Assembly: GCA_903921135.1 (NCBI GenBank)
Contig: CAIXOY010000723.1
Span: 1 to 15,801, forward strand
Reading direction: 5' to 3'
Length of the DNA: 15,801 nucleotides
DNA from: an uncultured Gammaproteobacteria bacterium
Lineage (GTDB): Bacteria > Pseudomonadota > Gammaproteobacteria > Pseudomonadales > UBA5518
Shown: positions 1 to 7,224 of the stretch, piece after piece
How the letters are laid out: each line of letters begins with the position of its first letter
Numbering within the stretch: the stretch's first letter is position 1
Program-made: the position numbers and the translations under genes
The notes under the pieces: model-generated
The model's database searches: none
What the model saw: the letters and a program-made list of their open reading frames with translations, nothing else
Told to the model about the DNA's origin: nothing

Positions 1-554
1 ACACAGGCGTATTCGAGCTCGTAATCGAGCCTCTCTGTATATGACGGCCAGACGATCTGGTCTTCGGGGCCGATGAAAGAGAACCGATTGACCTTGTAGT
101 AAACGGGCATTTCGTACCAGACCTGCGGCACACGGTAGAGGCCCCGCGCTTCGAACTCCCGCAGAGCCTCCACCGGGTCCGGGGCCTGATCGGCCAGCGT
201 CCGGCGCAAGGCTGCGAAGGAGTTCACCAGATGCTCCTCGAACAGGAGACAGTCCCGGAACTGCACCGGTTGGGGAATGGGTGCACGCAGTTTCAGACCG
301 CTCGCTGACAGCAACTGCGCGGCATCAGGAGACGTGGAGGCCACGATCTCGCGCGCCAGTGCGAGTGCGGCATCGCCTGCCTCGATGAATTGCTGCAGCG
401 AGTCGAGGGCACCGGGGCGCAGCGCAGCATTGCGCAGAGAGGAGGGAGCAATGGCCGCCTCCTGCCTCAGATCGATGACGCGTTGTTCGTCCTCGGGATG
501 CAGAACCCCGAGGCAGTCCAGGCCACTGGCATCAACGAATGTCACGAGCTTCAT
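1..554 (-). CDS. Fumarylacetoacetate hydrolase (FAH) family protein, C-terminus cut off by window edge
   Basis: The frame reads from ATG at 554 to the left edge without a stop, giving 184 N-terminal residues. It resembles FAH-family hydrolases/isomerases, which cleave or isomerise C-C or C=C bonds of beta-diketo or 2-oxo acids in catabolic pathways using a divalent metal. Seen here: an N-terminal domain of about 85 residues, a proline-rich lead into the core (APIPQPVQFRD, 91-101), FEEH at 105-108 where the family carries its catalytic His region, then YKVNRFSFIGPED (153-165) and RLDYELEYA (175-183), the usual start of the metal-binding acidic motif. The remaining metal ligands lie outside the window. 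Its ATG overlaps the TetR stop codon as ATGA, so translation is probably coupled. Context (receptor, regulator, enzyme) suggests a catabolic role in the cytoplasm; the substrate is unknown. Family call good, reaction unassigned. Confidence 0.8.
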   Translation of the reverse strand, partial: MKLVTFVDASGLDCLGVLHPEDEQRVIDLRQEAAIAPSSLRNAALRPGALDSLQQFIEAGDAALALAREIVASTSPDAAQLLSASGLKLRAPIPQPVQFRDCLLFEEHLVNSFAALRRTLADQAPDPVEALREFEARGLYRVPQVWYEMPVYYKVNRFSFIGPEDQIVWPSYTERLDYELEYAC

Positions 555-1324
555 CGGGTGTCTCCGCTTTTTGCCAAACCAACCAGACTGCTCGCCGTGA
601 AACCCAACAACTGGCGCTTCATCATCAGCAGGTCGGCAGACCGGCATTGTCCTCCGGAGAGGCGATCCACGCGGCCTGTCTCCGCCATCGCATTGGTCAG
701 CGCACCCAGAAAAAAGTTGAAGGACCAGCAGACAGTCTCGGATGTCAGACCGGGAAGCAGCTGCTCCAGCCGACGGATGTAGGCGCTGGCCGTGGGGTCA
801 TAGTGGTCCCTGAAGATCGCGTTCTGCCAGGTCTTGCTGTTGGTCACGAGTGAAACCAGCCTGCGGTAGTTCGCGAGCGACTCGCACTCTTCCTCGTTAC
901 TGCCGAACAAGGGGGCAACGAAGAGGTCAAGCACGCGCTCCACATCTGCCAGTACATCACCCGCCGGCTCGAAGGAGGCGAGCGAACGCATACGCTCCGA
1001 GCTCATTGCCTCAACCCGGCGCACGAGCACCTCGCGGAACAATCCTTCCTTCGTGTTGAAGTAGTAATTGACCGACGCGAGATCCGTACCCGAGTGCTTG
1101 GTGATCCTGCGGATCGAGACCCCTGCCAGCCCATCCAGCGAAAAGAGGTACTCGGCCGCGTCCAGAATCGCGCGCCGCGTCCGCTCTCCATCGAGCCGGC
1201 TACCCTTGCCCTTGCGTTTACGGGCGTCAGTTCGCCCGTGAGGCGCTTGGGCGCTGCTGCCGGGCGGAAGTGTCCTTCCGCCCGTAGAGGGGTAGGCGGT
1301 GTCCGATCGACTACTCACCGCCAA
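551..1324 (-). CDS. TetR/AcrR family transcriptional regulator with basic N-terminal extension
   Basis: A 257-residue protein with a TetR-type DNA-binding domain at about residues 46-93: ERTRRAILDAAEYLF forms helix 1, and SIRRITKHSGTDLASVNYYF is the helix-turn-helix and its characteristic ending. The rest (about 100-257) is a ligand-binding and dimerisation domain, predicted helical. The start is uncertain: TTG at 1324 or GTG at 1318. No in-frame ATG, GTG or TTG occurs between there and the DNA-binding domain, so one of these rare starts is likely. Both lie inside the receptor gene (overlaps of 14 or 8 bp), and neither has a clear Shine-Dalgarno sequence, which points to translational coupling. 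The extension (residues 1-45) is Gly/Pro/Arg/Lys-rich, unlike the compact N-terminus of most TetR proteins, and its DNA holds two strong hairpins. It probably controls the adjoining receptor and FAH genes; the effector is unknown. Confidence 0.87.
   Translation of the reverse strand: MAVSSRSDTAYPSTGGRTLPPGSSAQAPHGRTDARKRKGKGSRLDGERTRRAILDAAEYLFSLDGLAGVSIRRITKHSGTDLASVNYYFNTKEGLFREVLVRRVEAMSSERMRSLASFEPAGDVLADVERVLDLFVAPLFGSNEEECESLANYRRLVSLVTNSKTWQNAIFRDHYDPTASAYIRRLEQLLPGLTSETVCWSFNFFLGALTNAMAETGRVDRLSGGQCRSADLLMMKRQLLGFTASSLVGLAKSGDTR
1220..1284 (-). promoter_or_regulatory. Tandem hairpins at the receptor/TetR junction (possible terminator or attenuator)
   Basis: Just after the receptor stop codon (1311-1313) are two inverted repeats. 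The first in transcription order is CGGGCGGAAG (1261-1270) / CTTCCGCCCG (1275-1284), a perfect 10-bp stem with a 4-nt loop. The second is ACGGGCG (1220-1226) / CGCCCGT (1233-1239), a 7-bp stem with a 6-nt loop. The arm at 1233-1238 can also pair with CGGGCG at 1261-1266, so two alternative folds exist. No T-run follows either hairpin on the minus strand. They could limit read-through from receptor to TetR or protect the receptor mRNA 3' end. The structure is seen; the regulatory role is inferred. Confidence 0.45.
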
Positions 1325-3854
1325 AGTTCTTGGAGACCGTCAGGCCATAGGTCCGGCCGAATGTCTCGTGGATGAACGATCCACCGAACTCCGGCGCGGG
1401 GATGACTTCTTCAAGGTAGTTCTTGTCGAAGACGTTCTTGCCCCAGGCCTGCACGCTCCAGGAGCCATCGGTGAGCGAGATCGTCAGGTCGGTGGTCGAG
1501 TAGGCATCGCGCTTCTGCCGGGAAAACTCTCCACCGCCGAAACCGAAGGCCGTGAAGAAGTTCGGCACATAGTTGTCCTGCACCGGCGAGAACCAGGTTT
1601 CGCCGACGAACATCGTGTCGACGCGCGCGTTGAGCTCCCAGCCGCTGCTGCCCAGATCGGTATTGAACTCGGCACCAAGGCTGGCGGTGTAGTCGGGAAT
1701 GTACGGGAGCTTGTTGCCTGTCGTGTAAGGCCGCGTCGAGTAGTCCTTGATCTCGGTGTCAACCAGACCGACGCCGGCGTAGACGCTGAAGTACTGGTTC
1801 AGCAGCCACTTGGCGTCCAGTTCGATGCCCTGGATTTCAGCCTCGTCGATATTGGTGACCACGCGGAGTGAGCCGAACGGTCCGGCGAAGAAGCTGAAGT
1901 CCTGCATGTCCTCGGTTTCGGTGTAGTAGATCGCACCGTTCAACTGCAGCGTGTTGGACAGCAGCCGCGACTTGAAGCCGATCTCGAAGGCCCGTGACAG
2001 CTCCTTGTCGAAGTCGTCGCGCAGGTCGTTCAGGTTGGACGTGCCGTCGGCGAGCGCCAGGTTCCCGAAGAACTGCTGCAGGGTCGCGGTGGTTCCGGAG
2101 GAGTTGAAACCGCCGCTGCGGAAGCCCACGCCGTAGGACGCGAACACCGTGTACTCGTCGCTCGGCTGCCAGTTCACCGTGAGTTTGGGCTGAAGCTGGC
2201 TGAACTGGGATTTGCGCGAGGGGATTTCAGGGAGCGTCGGATTGACGTTGTAGAACGGGTTGATGAAGTACGAGCAGTTGGTCGGGCCGTTCGGGCACAC
2301 AGGGCTGCCGAACGCGCCGAAGCCGGGCGTGCCCGGGCCGACCTTGGGCACGTTGTTGTCGACTTCGCGGTCCTCGGTGTCGTAGCGCAGGGCCAGAGCC
2401 ACCTCGACCGTGTCCGTCACGTCGTACTCGACGTTCCCGAAGATGGCGTAGACCTTGCTGAGCAGGTCATCGTCATAGAGCAGGTCGGTCGGGTTCGGGC
2501 CGTCCGCGGTGACGTAGCCCTTGTTGTATTGGCCGAGGCCCAGGTCGCCACCGTAGGACACCACCAGATGACGGTCGATGTCCGCATAGTAGGCGCCGGT
2601 CATCCATCGCAGTGACTGGTCTTGTGGCGACTCGAAGCGGATCTCCACCGCCGAGTCTTTCTGGTCACGCTGCTGGTACTGGTAGCCACCGCAGCTGATC
2701 GGCGGATAGGGCGGCAGGAAGCTGTTGGCGATATTGGGTGCCCAGAAGAAGGGAGCGGGGACGGGTACGACGAACTTCGATGCCTCGTACTCCTGCTGGC
2801 AGAGTGCGTTGCCGTTGTAGATGCCGAAGGCATTGCTGGTTCCGGCGCCGAGGAAGTAGTTCTCCGCGTCGTTGTAAGAGGCTGTGAACGTCAGCGAGCC
2901 GGCATCCTCGAACTCCGTGACGCTCTTCATCGAGAAGTTCACGGTGGATTGCTGGTTGTCCGGGTTGTTCCTGTTCAAGTGGATGAAATCGTGGTCGTTG
3001 GCGTCCTCGTAGAACAGGTCTCCGAAGCCTGCCGCCGCGGCATCCTTGAGTGCGAGGGAGGCATTGAAGGCGAGGCTGCCGGCCTCGATGTCCGAGTAGC
3101 GCGCCTTGAAGTCCATCTCGGTGGAGTCGGTAGGACGGAAGGTGAGACGCGCCACGCCGCCCACCTCGTCCATGAAGTTCATGCAGTCATCGCAGTCCCT
3201 GAAAGAGTTTTTGAAGGACCCGTCGTCCTTGCGGTAGTACATCCGGAACTTGGCTTCGGCGTTTTCGCCGAGCGGCCCGCCCACGCCGACATGGCCTTTC
3301 TTCAGGTTGAAGTTTCCGGCCGTCGCGGAGACATCCGCTTCGAATTCACGCGGGGGCTTGGCTGTGGTGAGGATGATGGCGCCGGCCAAGGCGTTGCGCC
3401 CGTAAATGGCACCTTGCGGGCCCTTCAGCACCTCGATCTGGACCATGTCGTCCAGTTCCTGGTTGAGCGCGTTGGGGTTGGTGAGCAGCACCCCGTCGAT
3501 CACAAGGGCGACGCTGCTTTCGGTGTCACGACCGGAGTTGATGCCCCGCACGCTCACCTGCATGTCGCCGACCTCAAGGGTCTGGACCTGCGACAACCCC
3601 GGTGTGCGCATGATGAATTCCGAGGGCCTGGAGATGGCCGCATTTTCGATCTCGGTCTCCGAGAAGACGGTCACCGTCGCCGGTACATCAATCAGCCGCT
3701 CCTCGCGCTGGCGGGCCGTGACGACGATTTCCTCAAGCGTTGTCGCGCCCGGCACCTGCGCCAGAAGCAGCTGAGGGCTTGCGAACAGCGTGAAGCCCAC
3801 CGAGGAGAGGGCAAGCATGTGGTGACGGTAGAGTCTTGATGTGGACACTTTCAT
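1311..3854 (-). CDS. TonB-dependent outer-membrane receptor
   Basis: An 847-residue receptor that imports a scarce ligand across the outer membrane using TonB/ExbBD energy. The start at 3854 is chosen because GGAGG lies 8 nt upstream and the resulting N-terminus is a good signal peptide (basic MKVSTSRLYRHH, hydrophobic core, end near LLLAQ at 33). The frame is open further upstream, but that part lacks these signals. The TonB box EEIVVTA is at about 41-47, followed by the plug domain with VSVRGINSGRD (100-110) and KGPQGAIYGRNALAGAI (144-160), then a C-terminal beta-barrel ending in TYGLTVSKNF plus GGE. A CDDC pair at 221-224 and further cysteines in predicted loops could form disulfides. No SusC-like extension or FecA-type signalling domain is visible. 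Ligand unknown; siderophore, sterol, aromatic and carbohydrate-derived compounds all remain possible. It is the first gene of the apparent unit with TetR and FAH. Confidence 0.95.
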   Translation of the reverse strand: MKVSTSRLYRHHMLALSSVGFTLFASPQLLLAQVPGATTLEEIVVTARQREERLIDVPATVTVFSETEIENAAISRPSEFIMRTPGLSQVQTLEVGDMQVSVRGINSGRDTESSVALVIDGVLLTNPNALNQELDDMVQIEVLKGPQGAIYGRNALAGAIILTTAKPPREFEADVSATAGNFNLKKGHVGVGGPLGENAEAKFRMYYRKDDGSFKNSFRDCDDCMNFMDEVGGVARLTFRPTDSTEMDFKARYSDIEAGSLAFNASLALKDAAAAGFGDLFYEDANDHDFIHLNRNNPDNQQSTVNFSMKSVTEFEDAGSLTFTASYNDAENYFLGAGTSNAFGIYNGNALCQQEYEASKFVVPVPAPFFWAPNIANSFLPPYPPISCGGYQYQQRDQKDSAVEIRFESPQDQSLRWMTGAYYADIDRHLVVSYGGDLGLGQYNKGYVTADGPNPTDLLYDDDLLSKVYAIFGNVEYDVTDTVEVALALRYDTEDREVDNNVPKVGPGTPGFGAFGSPVCPNGPTNCSYFINPFYNVNPTLPEIPSRKSQFSQLQPKLTVNWQPSDEYTVFASYGVGFRSGGFNSSGTTATLQQFFGNLALADGTSNLNDLRDDFDKELSRAFEIGFKSRLLSNTLQLNGAIYYTETEDMQDFSFFAGPFGSLRVVTNIDEAEIQGIELDAKWLLNQYFSVYAGVGLVDTEIKDYSTRPYTTGNKLPYIPDYTASLGAEFNTDLGSSGWELNARVDTMFVGETWFSPVQDNYVPNFFTAFGFGGGEFSRQKRDAYSTTDLTISLTDGSWSVQAWGKNVFDKNYLEEVIPAPEFGGSFIHETFGRTYGLTVSKNFGGE

Positions 3855-3918
3855 TTTTCTGGCCTCCGGCATGTGGCAACCCGACGTGGTGAGAGGCGCT
3901 GAAAGGCGCCTGTTGCGA

Positions 3919-3939
3919 GAGCTGACAGGGCTGTCGCTC
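3919..3939. promoter_or_regulatory. Inverted repeat in the receptor leader, candidate operator or 5' UTR hairpin
   Basis: GAGC(T)GACAG, GG, CTGTCGCTC: nine paired bases on each side with one bulged T and a 2-nt centre. It lies between the putative promoter and the receptor start, where a TetR-family repressor commonly binds. No second copy was noticed elsewhere in the window, so assigning it to the neighbouring TetR is a guess; a leader hairpin is equally possible. Confidence 0.3.
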
Positions 3940-3965
3940 ACGCGATAGCGCCCGTCTTGCCAACT

Positions 3966-3993
3966 TCTAGATCGAACATCCGTTTGAAGTCAA
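3966..3993 (-). promoter_or_regulatory. Putative sigma-70-type promoter of the TonB receptor
   Basis: Read on the minus strand, TTGACT (3993-3988) matches the -35 consensus at five of six positions. Sixteen bases further is TCTAGA (3971-3966), a weak -10 (three of six). This places transcription start roughly 100 nt upstream of the receptor ATG. The -35 is good and the -10 poor, consistent with a regulated promoter, but this is a reading by eye only. Confidence 0.35.
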
Positions 3994-4096
3994 GGGTTGC
4001 ATCTTGAGCCGGCGAGCAGACGTGTGAGAGCGGACGGAGGCAGCGTGGGGCGGGTAACTGGCGGGGAGCCCGGACTCTGGGCGTGGGACCGGTCCA

Positions 4097-4270
4097 TCAG
4101 AGGGCGGTGGATTTTTCCTTGCCGCAGCGCTCGCAGCGGTGGACGGTGACCAGCTTGCCTTCCTTCACGTCGAACTGCTTGGCCTTCCACAGCACCCACT
4201 TGTGATGCCCCTCGAGGCAGAGGGTTTTCGCCTTGGGCGGGCGGCGCCGGAACGCGACGACATCTCCCAT
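4097..4270 (-). CDS. Small zinc-ribbon-like protein, function unknown (57 aa)
   Basis: The likely start is ATG at 4270, giving a protein that begins MGDVVAFRRRPP; the frame is open upstream, but those residues look like non-coding translation. A Cys at 18 (LCLEGHH) with His 22/23 and a C-terminal CERC (50-53) could bind one zinc in a ribbon. The middle (HHKWVLWKAKQFDVKEGKLVTVHRC, in two parts around residues 22-50) reads as two short beta-strands. It looks like a conserved small protein I have seen only as hypothetical. No clear Shine-Dalgarno is present (GGGGT about 8 nt upstream is the best). It lies upstream of the receptor on the same strand, separated by 242 bp, and diverges from the TSUP gene. 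Nucleic-acid binding is possible from the basic N-terminus and zinc ribbon, but not shown. Confidence 0.7.
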   Translation of the reverse strand: MGDVVAFRRRPPKAKTLCLEGHHKWVLWKAKQFDVKEGKLVTVHRCERCGKEKSTAL

Positions 4271-4388
4271 GTTGCGGTACCCCGGGCAGGAAAGCGGTGC
4301 AGGCTCAGTCTGACACCATGATTCGCGGGCGGGCAACGCCTACACTGCGCGCCGTCACCACAGGGTCTGCGATGCGCGCGACGGTTCC

Positions 4389-5150
4389 ATGACAGAGCTC
4401 TCCACACTACAGCTCTCGCTGATCGCGCTCGTCTTCGTGTGGAGCGGTTTCGTACGATCGGGGCTGGGCTTCGGGGGCTCGGTGCTGTCCTTGCCCTTCC
4501 TGCTGCTGATCCACAACGAGCCGCTCCTCTACCTGCCGGTGATTTCGGTGCACCTGCTGGTGTTCTGGTTGCTCACCGCAGTCCAGCAGTGGCCGCAGCG
4601 CGAGCGCATCCGCGCCGAAGGCGGCGGTGTCGACTGGGCGTACCTGCGCCACGCGCTCGCGATCATGATCGTGCCCAAGCTCGCAGGCGTGTTCGGCTTG
4701 ATCGTGCTGCCCGCCAAGGTGATGGGCGCGATCATCTTCGTGATCGTGAGCGTTTATGCGGTGTCGTACATCCTGAACCGCCCCTTCCGCTCGAACGACC
4801 GGCGGCTGGACGTGCTCTTCCTGGCGCTCGGTGGTTATGTAAGCGGCACCTCGCTGATCGGCGCGCCACTCATCATGGCCGTCTTCGGCACGCACGTGGC
4901 CGCACGGCAACTGCGCGACACGCTGTTCGCGCTGTGGTTCATCCTGGTGACGATCAAGATGGCGGCCTTCGTATGGGCCGGCGTGGATCTGCAACTCGCC
5001 GCGCAGCTGTGGCTCTTCCCCTGCGCTGCTGTGGGTCATGTGCTCGGGCTGCGGCTGCACGCCTACATGCAGCGCGCAGACCCGAAGCGCTTCTACCGGA
5101 TTCTCGGCTGCGTGCTGCTGGTGGCGAGCGCGGCGGGGCTTTTCATGTAA
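4389..5150 (+). CDS. TSUP family (TauE/SafE-type) integral membrane transporter
   Basis: A 253-residue, very hydrophobic protein with about eight membrane segments. Examples are LSLIALVFVWSGFV (9-22), LYLPVISVHLLVFWLLTAV, a segment around AIMIVPKLAGVFGLIVL, GAIIFVIVSVYAVSYIL, LALGGYVSGTSLIGAPLI, LFALWFILVTIKMAAFVW and a final LGCVLLVASAAGLFM. The GLGFGG motif in the first segment and the G-x-x-SGTSLIGAP motif halfway form the internally repeated signature of the 4-toluene-sulfonate-uptake-permease superfamily. Members move sulfite, sulfoacetate, taurine-derived or other organic anions across the inner membrane; substrate specificity cannot be told from sequence. The start is the first ATG with membrane-compatible sequence; no strong ribosome-binding site precedes it. 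A weak -10 (TACACT, 4341-4346) lies 43 nt upstream. It converges with the S9 peptidase gene and has no obvious functional partner nearby. Confidence 0.9.
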   Translation: MTELSTLQLSLIALVFVWSGFVRSGLGFGGSVLSLPFLLLIHNEPLLYLPVISVHLLVFWLLTAVQQWPQRERIRAEGGGVDWAYLRHALAIMIVPKLAGVFGLIVLPAKVMGAIIFVIVSVYAVSYILNRPFRSNDRRLDVLFLALGGYVSGTSLIGAPLIMAVFGTHVAARQLRDTLFALWFILVTIKMAAFVWAGVDLQLAAQLWLFPCAAVGHVLGLRLHAYMQRADPKRFYRILGCVLLVASAAGLFM

Positions 5151-5171
5151 CGCGCCTCATGTAACGCGCCT
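5144..5171 (+). repeat. 14-bp tandem duplication across the TSUP stop codon
   Basis: CATGTAACGCGCCT occurs twice in direct succession (5144-5157 and 5158-5171). The first copy contains the in-frame TAA stop of the TSUP gene. The second copy is downstream and out of frame by two bases, so it does not alter the protein. It looks like a recent slippage or duplication event. Confidence 0.9.
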
Positions 5172-5173
5172 GC

Positions 5174-5192
5174 GCTCTCGGCAAACGAGGGC
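5174..5192. terminator. Hairpin between convergent TSUP and S9 genes, possible bidirectional terminator
   Basis: GCTCTCG (5174-5180), loop GCAAA, CGAGGGC (5186-5192): a 7-bp stem with one G-U pair on the plus-strand transcript. It starts 24 nt after the TSUP stop and touches the S9 stop codon on the other strand. There is no real T-run on either side (TATTTC on plus), so intrinsic termination would be weak. Confidence 0.4.
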
Positions 5193-7162
5193 TATTTCAG
5201 CAGGTGCTGCTGCCAGAACAGCACGGATGCCGCATCGAAGTAATCGATGTTGGGTTTCTTCTGGAAACCGTGCCCCTCGTCCTTGAACAGCAGGTACCAG
5301 ACATCCTGCCCGTTGCCACGTACGGCATCCACGATCTGGCGCGCCTCGGACGCCGGCACACGGGGATCATTCGCGCCCTGCGCCACGAAGAGCGGCCGCT
5401 GGATGCGCGCGGCATTGCGCACGGGTGCGATGCCCGTCAGGAAGGCGTGCATTGCCGGGTCGCGCTCGTCACCGTACTCGGCACGGCGAAGATCCCTGCG
5501 GTAGCTCTCGGTCGCTTTCAGGAAGGTGACGAAATCGGAGATGCCGACGATGTCGATGCCCGCCGCGATGCGGTCGGAATAATCGACCAGGCTCGCGAGC
5601 ACCATGTAACCGCCGTAGCTGCCGCCCGTCACGCCCACGCGTTTTGCGTCCAGCTCCGGCTGGCGCGCGATCCAGTCGAGCAGGCTCCCGATGTCCTTCA
5701 CCGAATCCTTGCGCTTCATGCCATTGTCGAGGAGCAGGTAGGACTTTCCGTAGCCTGCCGAGCCACGCACGTTGGGCACGAGCACCGCGACGTTCAGCTC
5801 GTTCACCAGAAACTGCGTGCGCGCGTTGAAGTAAGGCAGCGCCTGCGCTTCCGGGCCGCCATGGATGGACACCACGACGGGGAAGGGCCCCTTGCCCTTC
5901 GGGCGATAGTAGAACGCGGGGATGGTGCGCGGCTTGCCATCGACGGTGTCGAAGGTGGGGTAGCGCACGAGCGTGGGCTCGATGAAAACATCCGGGTCCA
6001 GGTCACCTACTTCGCTTTTGGTCCAGCGCACAAGCGAGGTCTTGCCGGGCTCGATCACGTAGATGTCAGACGGCGCGTCCGCGCGGTTCAGGTTGAAGGC
6101 AAGGCGTTTGCCCTCTGCGTCAAAGTCGATGGTATCGATCACGCCCGTGGGCAGTTCGGGCAGCGCCAGGGGCCTGAAATCCGGCAGGCCGAGCACGTGC
6201 AGGCGGCTCACGCCGTCCTCGTTCGCGACGAAGGCAAGATGCTGTCCTTGCCGGTCCACCGCGAGCAGCGTCACGTCCCACGGTATGTGCGAACTCAGCA
6301 CGCGCGAGCCCTTCTTGCCGGGCAAGCGCTGGCGCAGCTGCATGAACTCGCTGTTCTCGTCCGAGAGGTAGAAGATCCCCTGCCCGGCCGGGCCATAGGC
6401 CGCCGCGGCGACTGCCGCCTTGCCACCCTCAAGCGGGAATTCCTGCAGCGCACCGTTCCTGAGGTCCACTTCGGCGGGATGGCTCTCGTTGATCGAGACG
6501 TAGCGCATCACCAGAAGCCGCTGCCCGTCGGGTGAGAATCCCAGTGGGTACCATGCGCCGCCTTCGGCGAGCACATTGCGGCGCTTGCCGCTGGCGATGT
6601 CTGCAACCCAGATGTCGGTATCGGCGCCGTTGCGCTCCGTGCTGCCCCAGGCCACCTGCGTGCCGTCGGAGGAGAGCACGGGTTGTTCGTTACGGGAGCG
6701 CTTGCCGTTGCTGAGGAGCCGGGTCTCGCGCGTTTCCATGTCGCGCCAGTACAGCTGCCAGAACTCCGAACCCCCCTCGTCGCGCAGGAACACGAAGCCC
6801 GGTTTCCCGCCCGCGGAGGCGACAGCCACGTTCACCGGCTCGCGGTAGAACGTGAGCTGCTCCCGCATGCCGAGGGGCTCGCTCACCCGATGCGCCTGGC
6901 TGGTGTCGCCGAAGCGCGTCAGCACGATCAGGCTGCCGTCGCGGTTCCAGCCTCCGAGCATCGCCTGGCGGGTGTTCTGGTAGCGCGACAGGCGCTCGAG
7001 GAGTGCCGGCGGAATCGCCGGGACGTTCTCGGTGACACGCTGGCCGACCGCCTCGCTGCGCACCGGTTCTGGTGCGGCCTCTGCGAAGGGCACGGTGGCA
7101 AGGCACAGCAACGAGACAAGGCCCAGTGCGGGCCGCAGCAACGAGCGGTGGATCAGGGTCAC
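5192..7162 (-). CDS. Secreted S9 family (prolyl-oligopeptidase-type) serine peptidase
   Basis: A 656-residue protein starting at GTG 7162. This start has GGAG 7 nt upstream and gives a signal peptide (hydrophobic LGLVSLLCLATVPFAEA, ending about residue 30); the open frame upstream has neither. The N-terminal two-thirds is a beta-propeller-like region with repeated strand pairs such as LSSDGTQVAWGS and FSPDGQRLLVMRY. The C-terminal alpha/beta-hydrolase domain carries VVSIHGGPEAQ (oxyanion region), GVTGGSYGGY with nucleophile Ser515, GANDPRVP with Asp599 and DEGHGF with His631: a complete triad in the expected order. The family cleaves short peptides after proline or removes blocked N-terminal residues; exact specificity is not readable. 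Location is probably the periplasm. It is the last gene of an apparent VOC, NnrU, S9 run (62 bp from NnrU) and ends convergent with TSUP. Confidence 0.94.
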   Translation of the reverse strand: MTLIHRSLLRPALGLVSLLCLATVPFAEAAPEPVRSEAVGQRVTENVPAIPPALLERLSRYQNTRQAMLGGWNRDGSLIVLTRFGDTSQAHRVSEPLGMREQLTFYREPVNVAVASAGGKPGFVFLRDEGGSEFWQLYWRDMETRETRLLSNGKRSRNEQPVLSSDGTQVAWGSTERNGADTDIWVADIASGKRRNVLAEGGAWYPLGFSPDGQRLLVMRYVSINESHPAEVDLRNGALQEFPLEGGKAAVAAAAYGPAGQGIFYLSDENSEFMQLRQRLPGKKGSRVLSSHIPWDVTLLAVDRQGQHLAFVANEDGVSRLHVLGLPDFRPLALPELPTGVIDTIDFDAEGKRLAFNLNRADAPSDIYVIEPGKTSLVRWTKSEVGDLDPDVFIEPTLVRYPTFDTVDGKPRTIPAFYYRPKGKGPFPVVVSIHGGPEAQALPYFNARTQFLVNELNVAVLVPNVRGSAGYGKSYLLLDNGMKRKDSVKDIGSLLDWIARQPELDAKRVGVTGGSYGGYMVLASLVDYSDRIAAGIDIVGISDFVTFLKATESYRRDLRRAEYGDERDPAMHAFLTGIAPVRNAARIQRPLFVAQGANDPRVPASEARQIVDAVRGNGQDVWYLLFKDEGHGFQKKPNIDYFDAASVLFWQQHLLK

Positions 7163-7224
7163 GTCGGGTCTCCGAGGTGGTTCGGGTACAGAAGAAGCCG
7201 CTTCCTTCAGCGCGCGTTCAGCGC

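Noticed and set aside
2622..3839. Long plus-strand open frame (about 405 codons) opposite the TonB receptor gene
   Set aside because: It is antisense to an unmistakable receptor, has low-complexity Val/Arg/His-rich composition and no recognisable domain; an artefact of high-GC codon usage.
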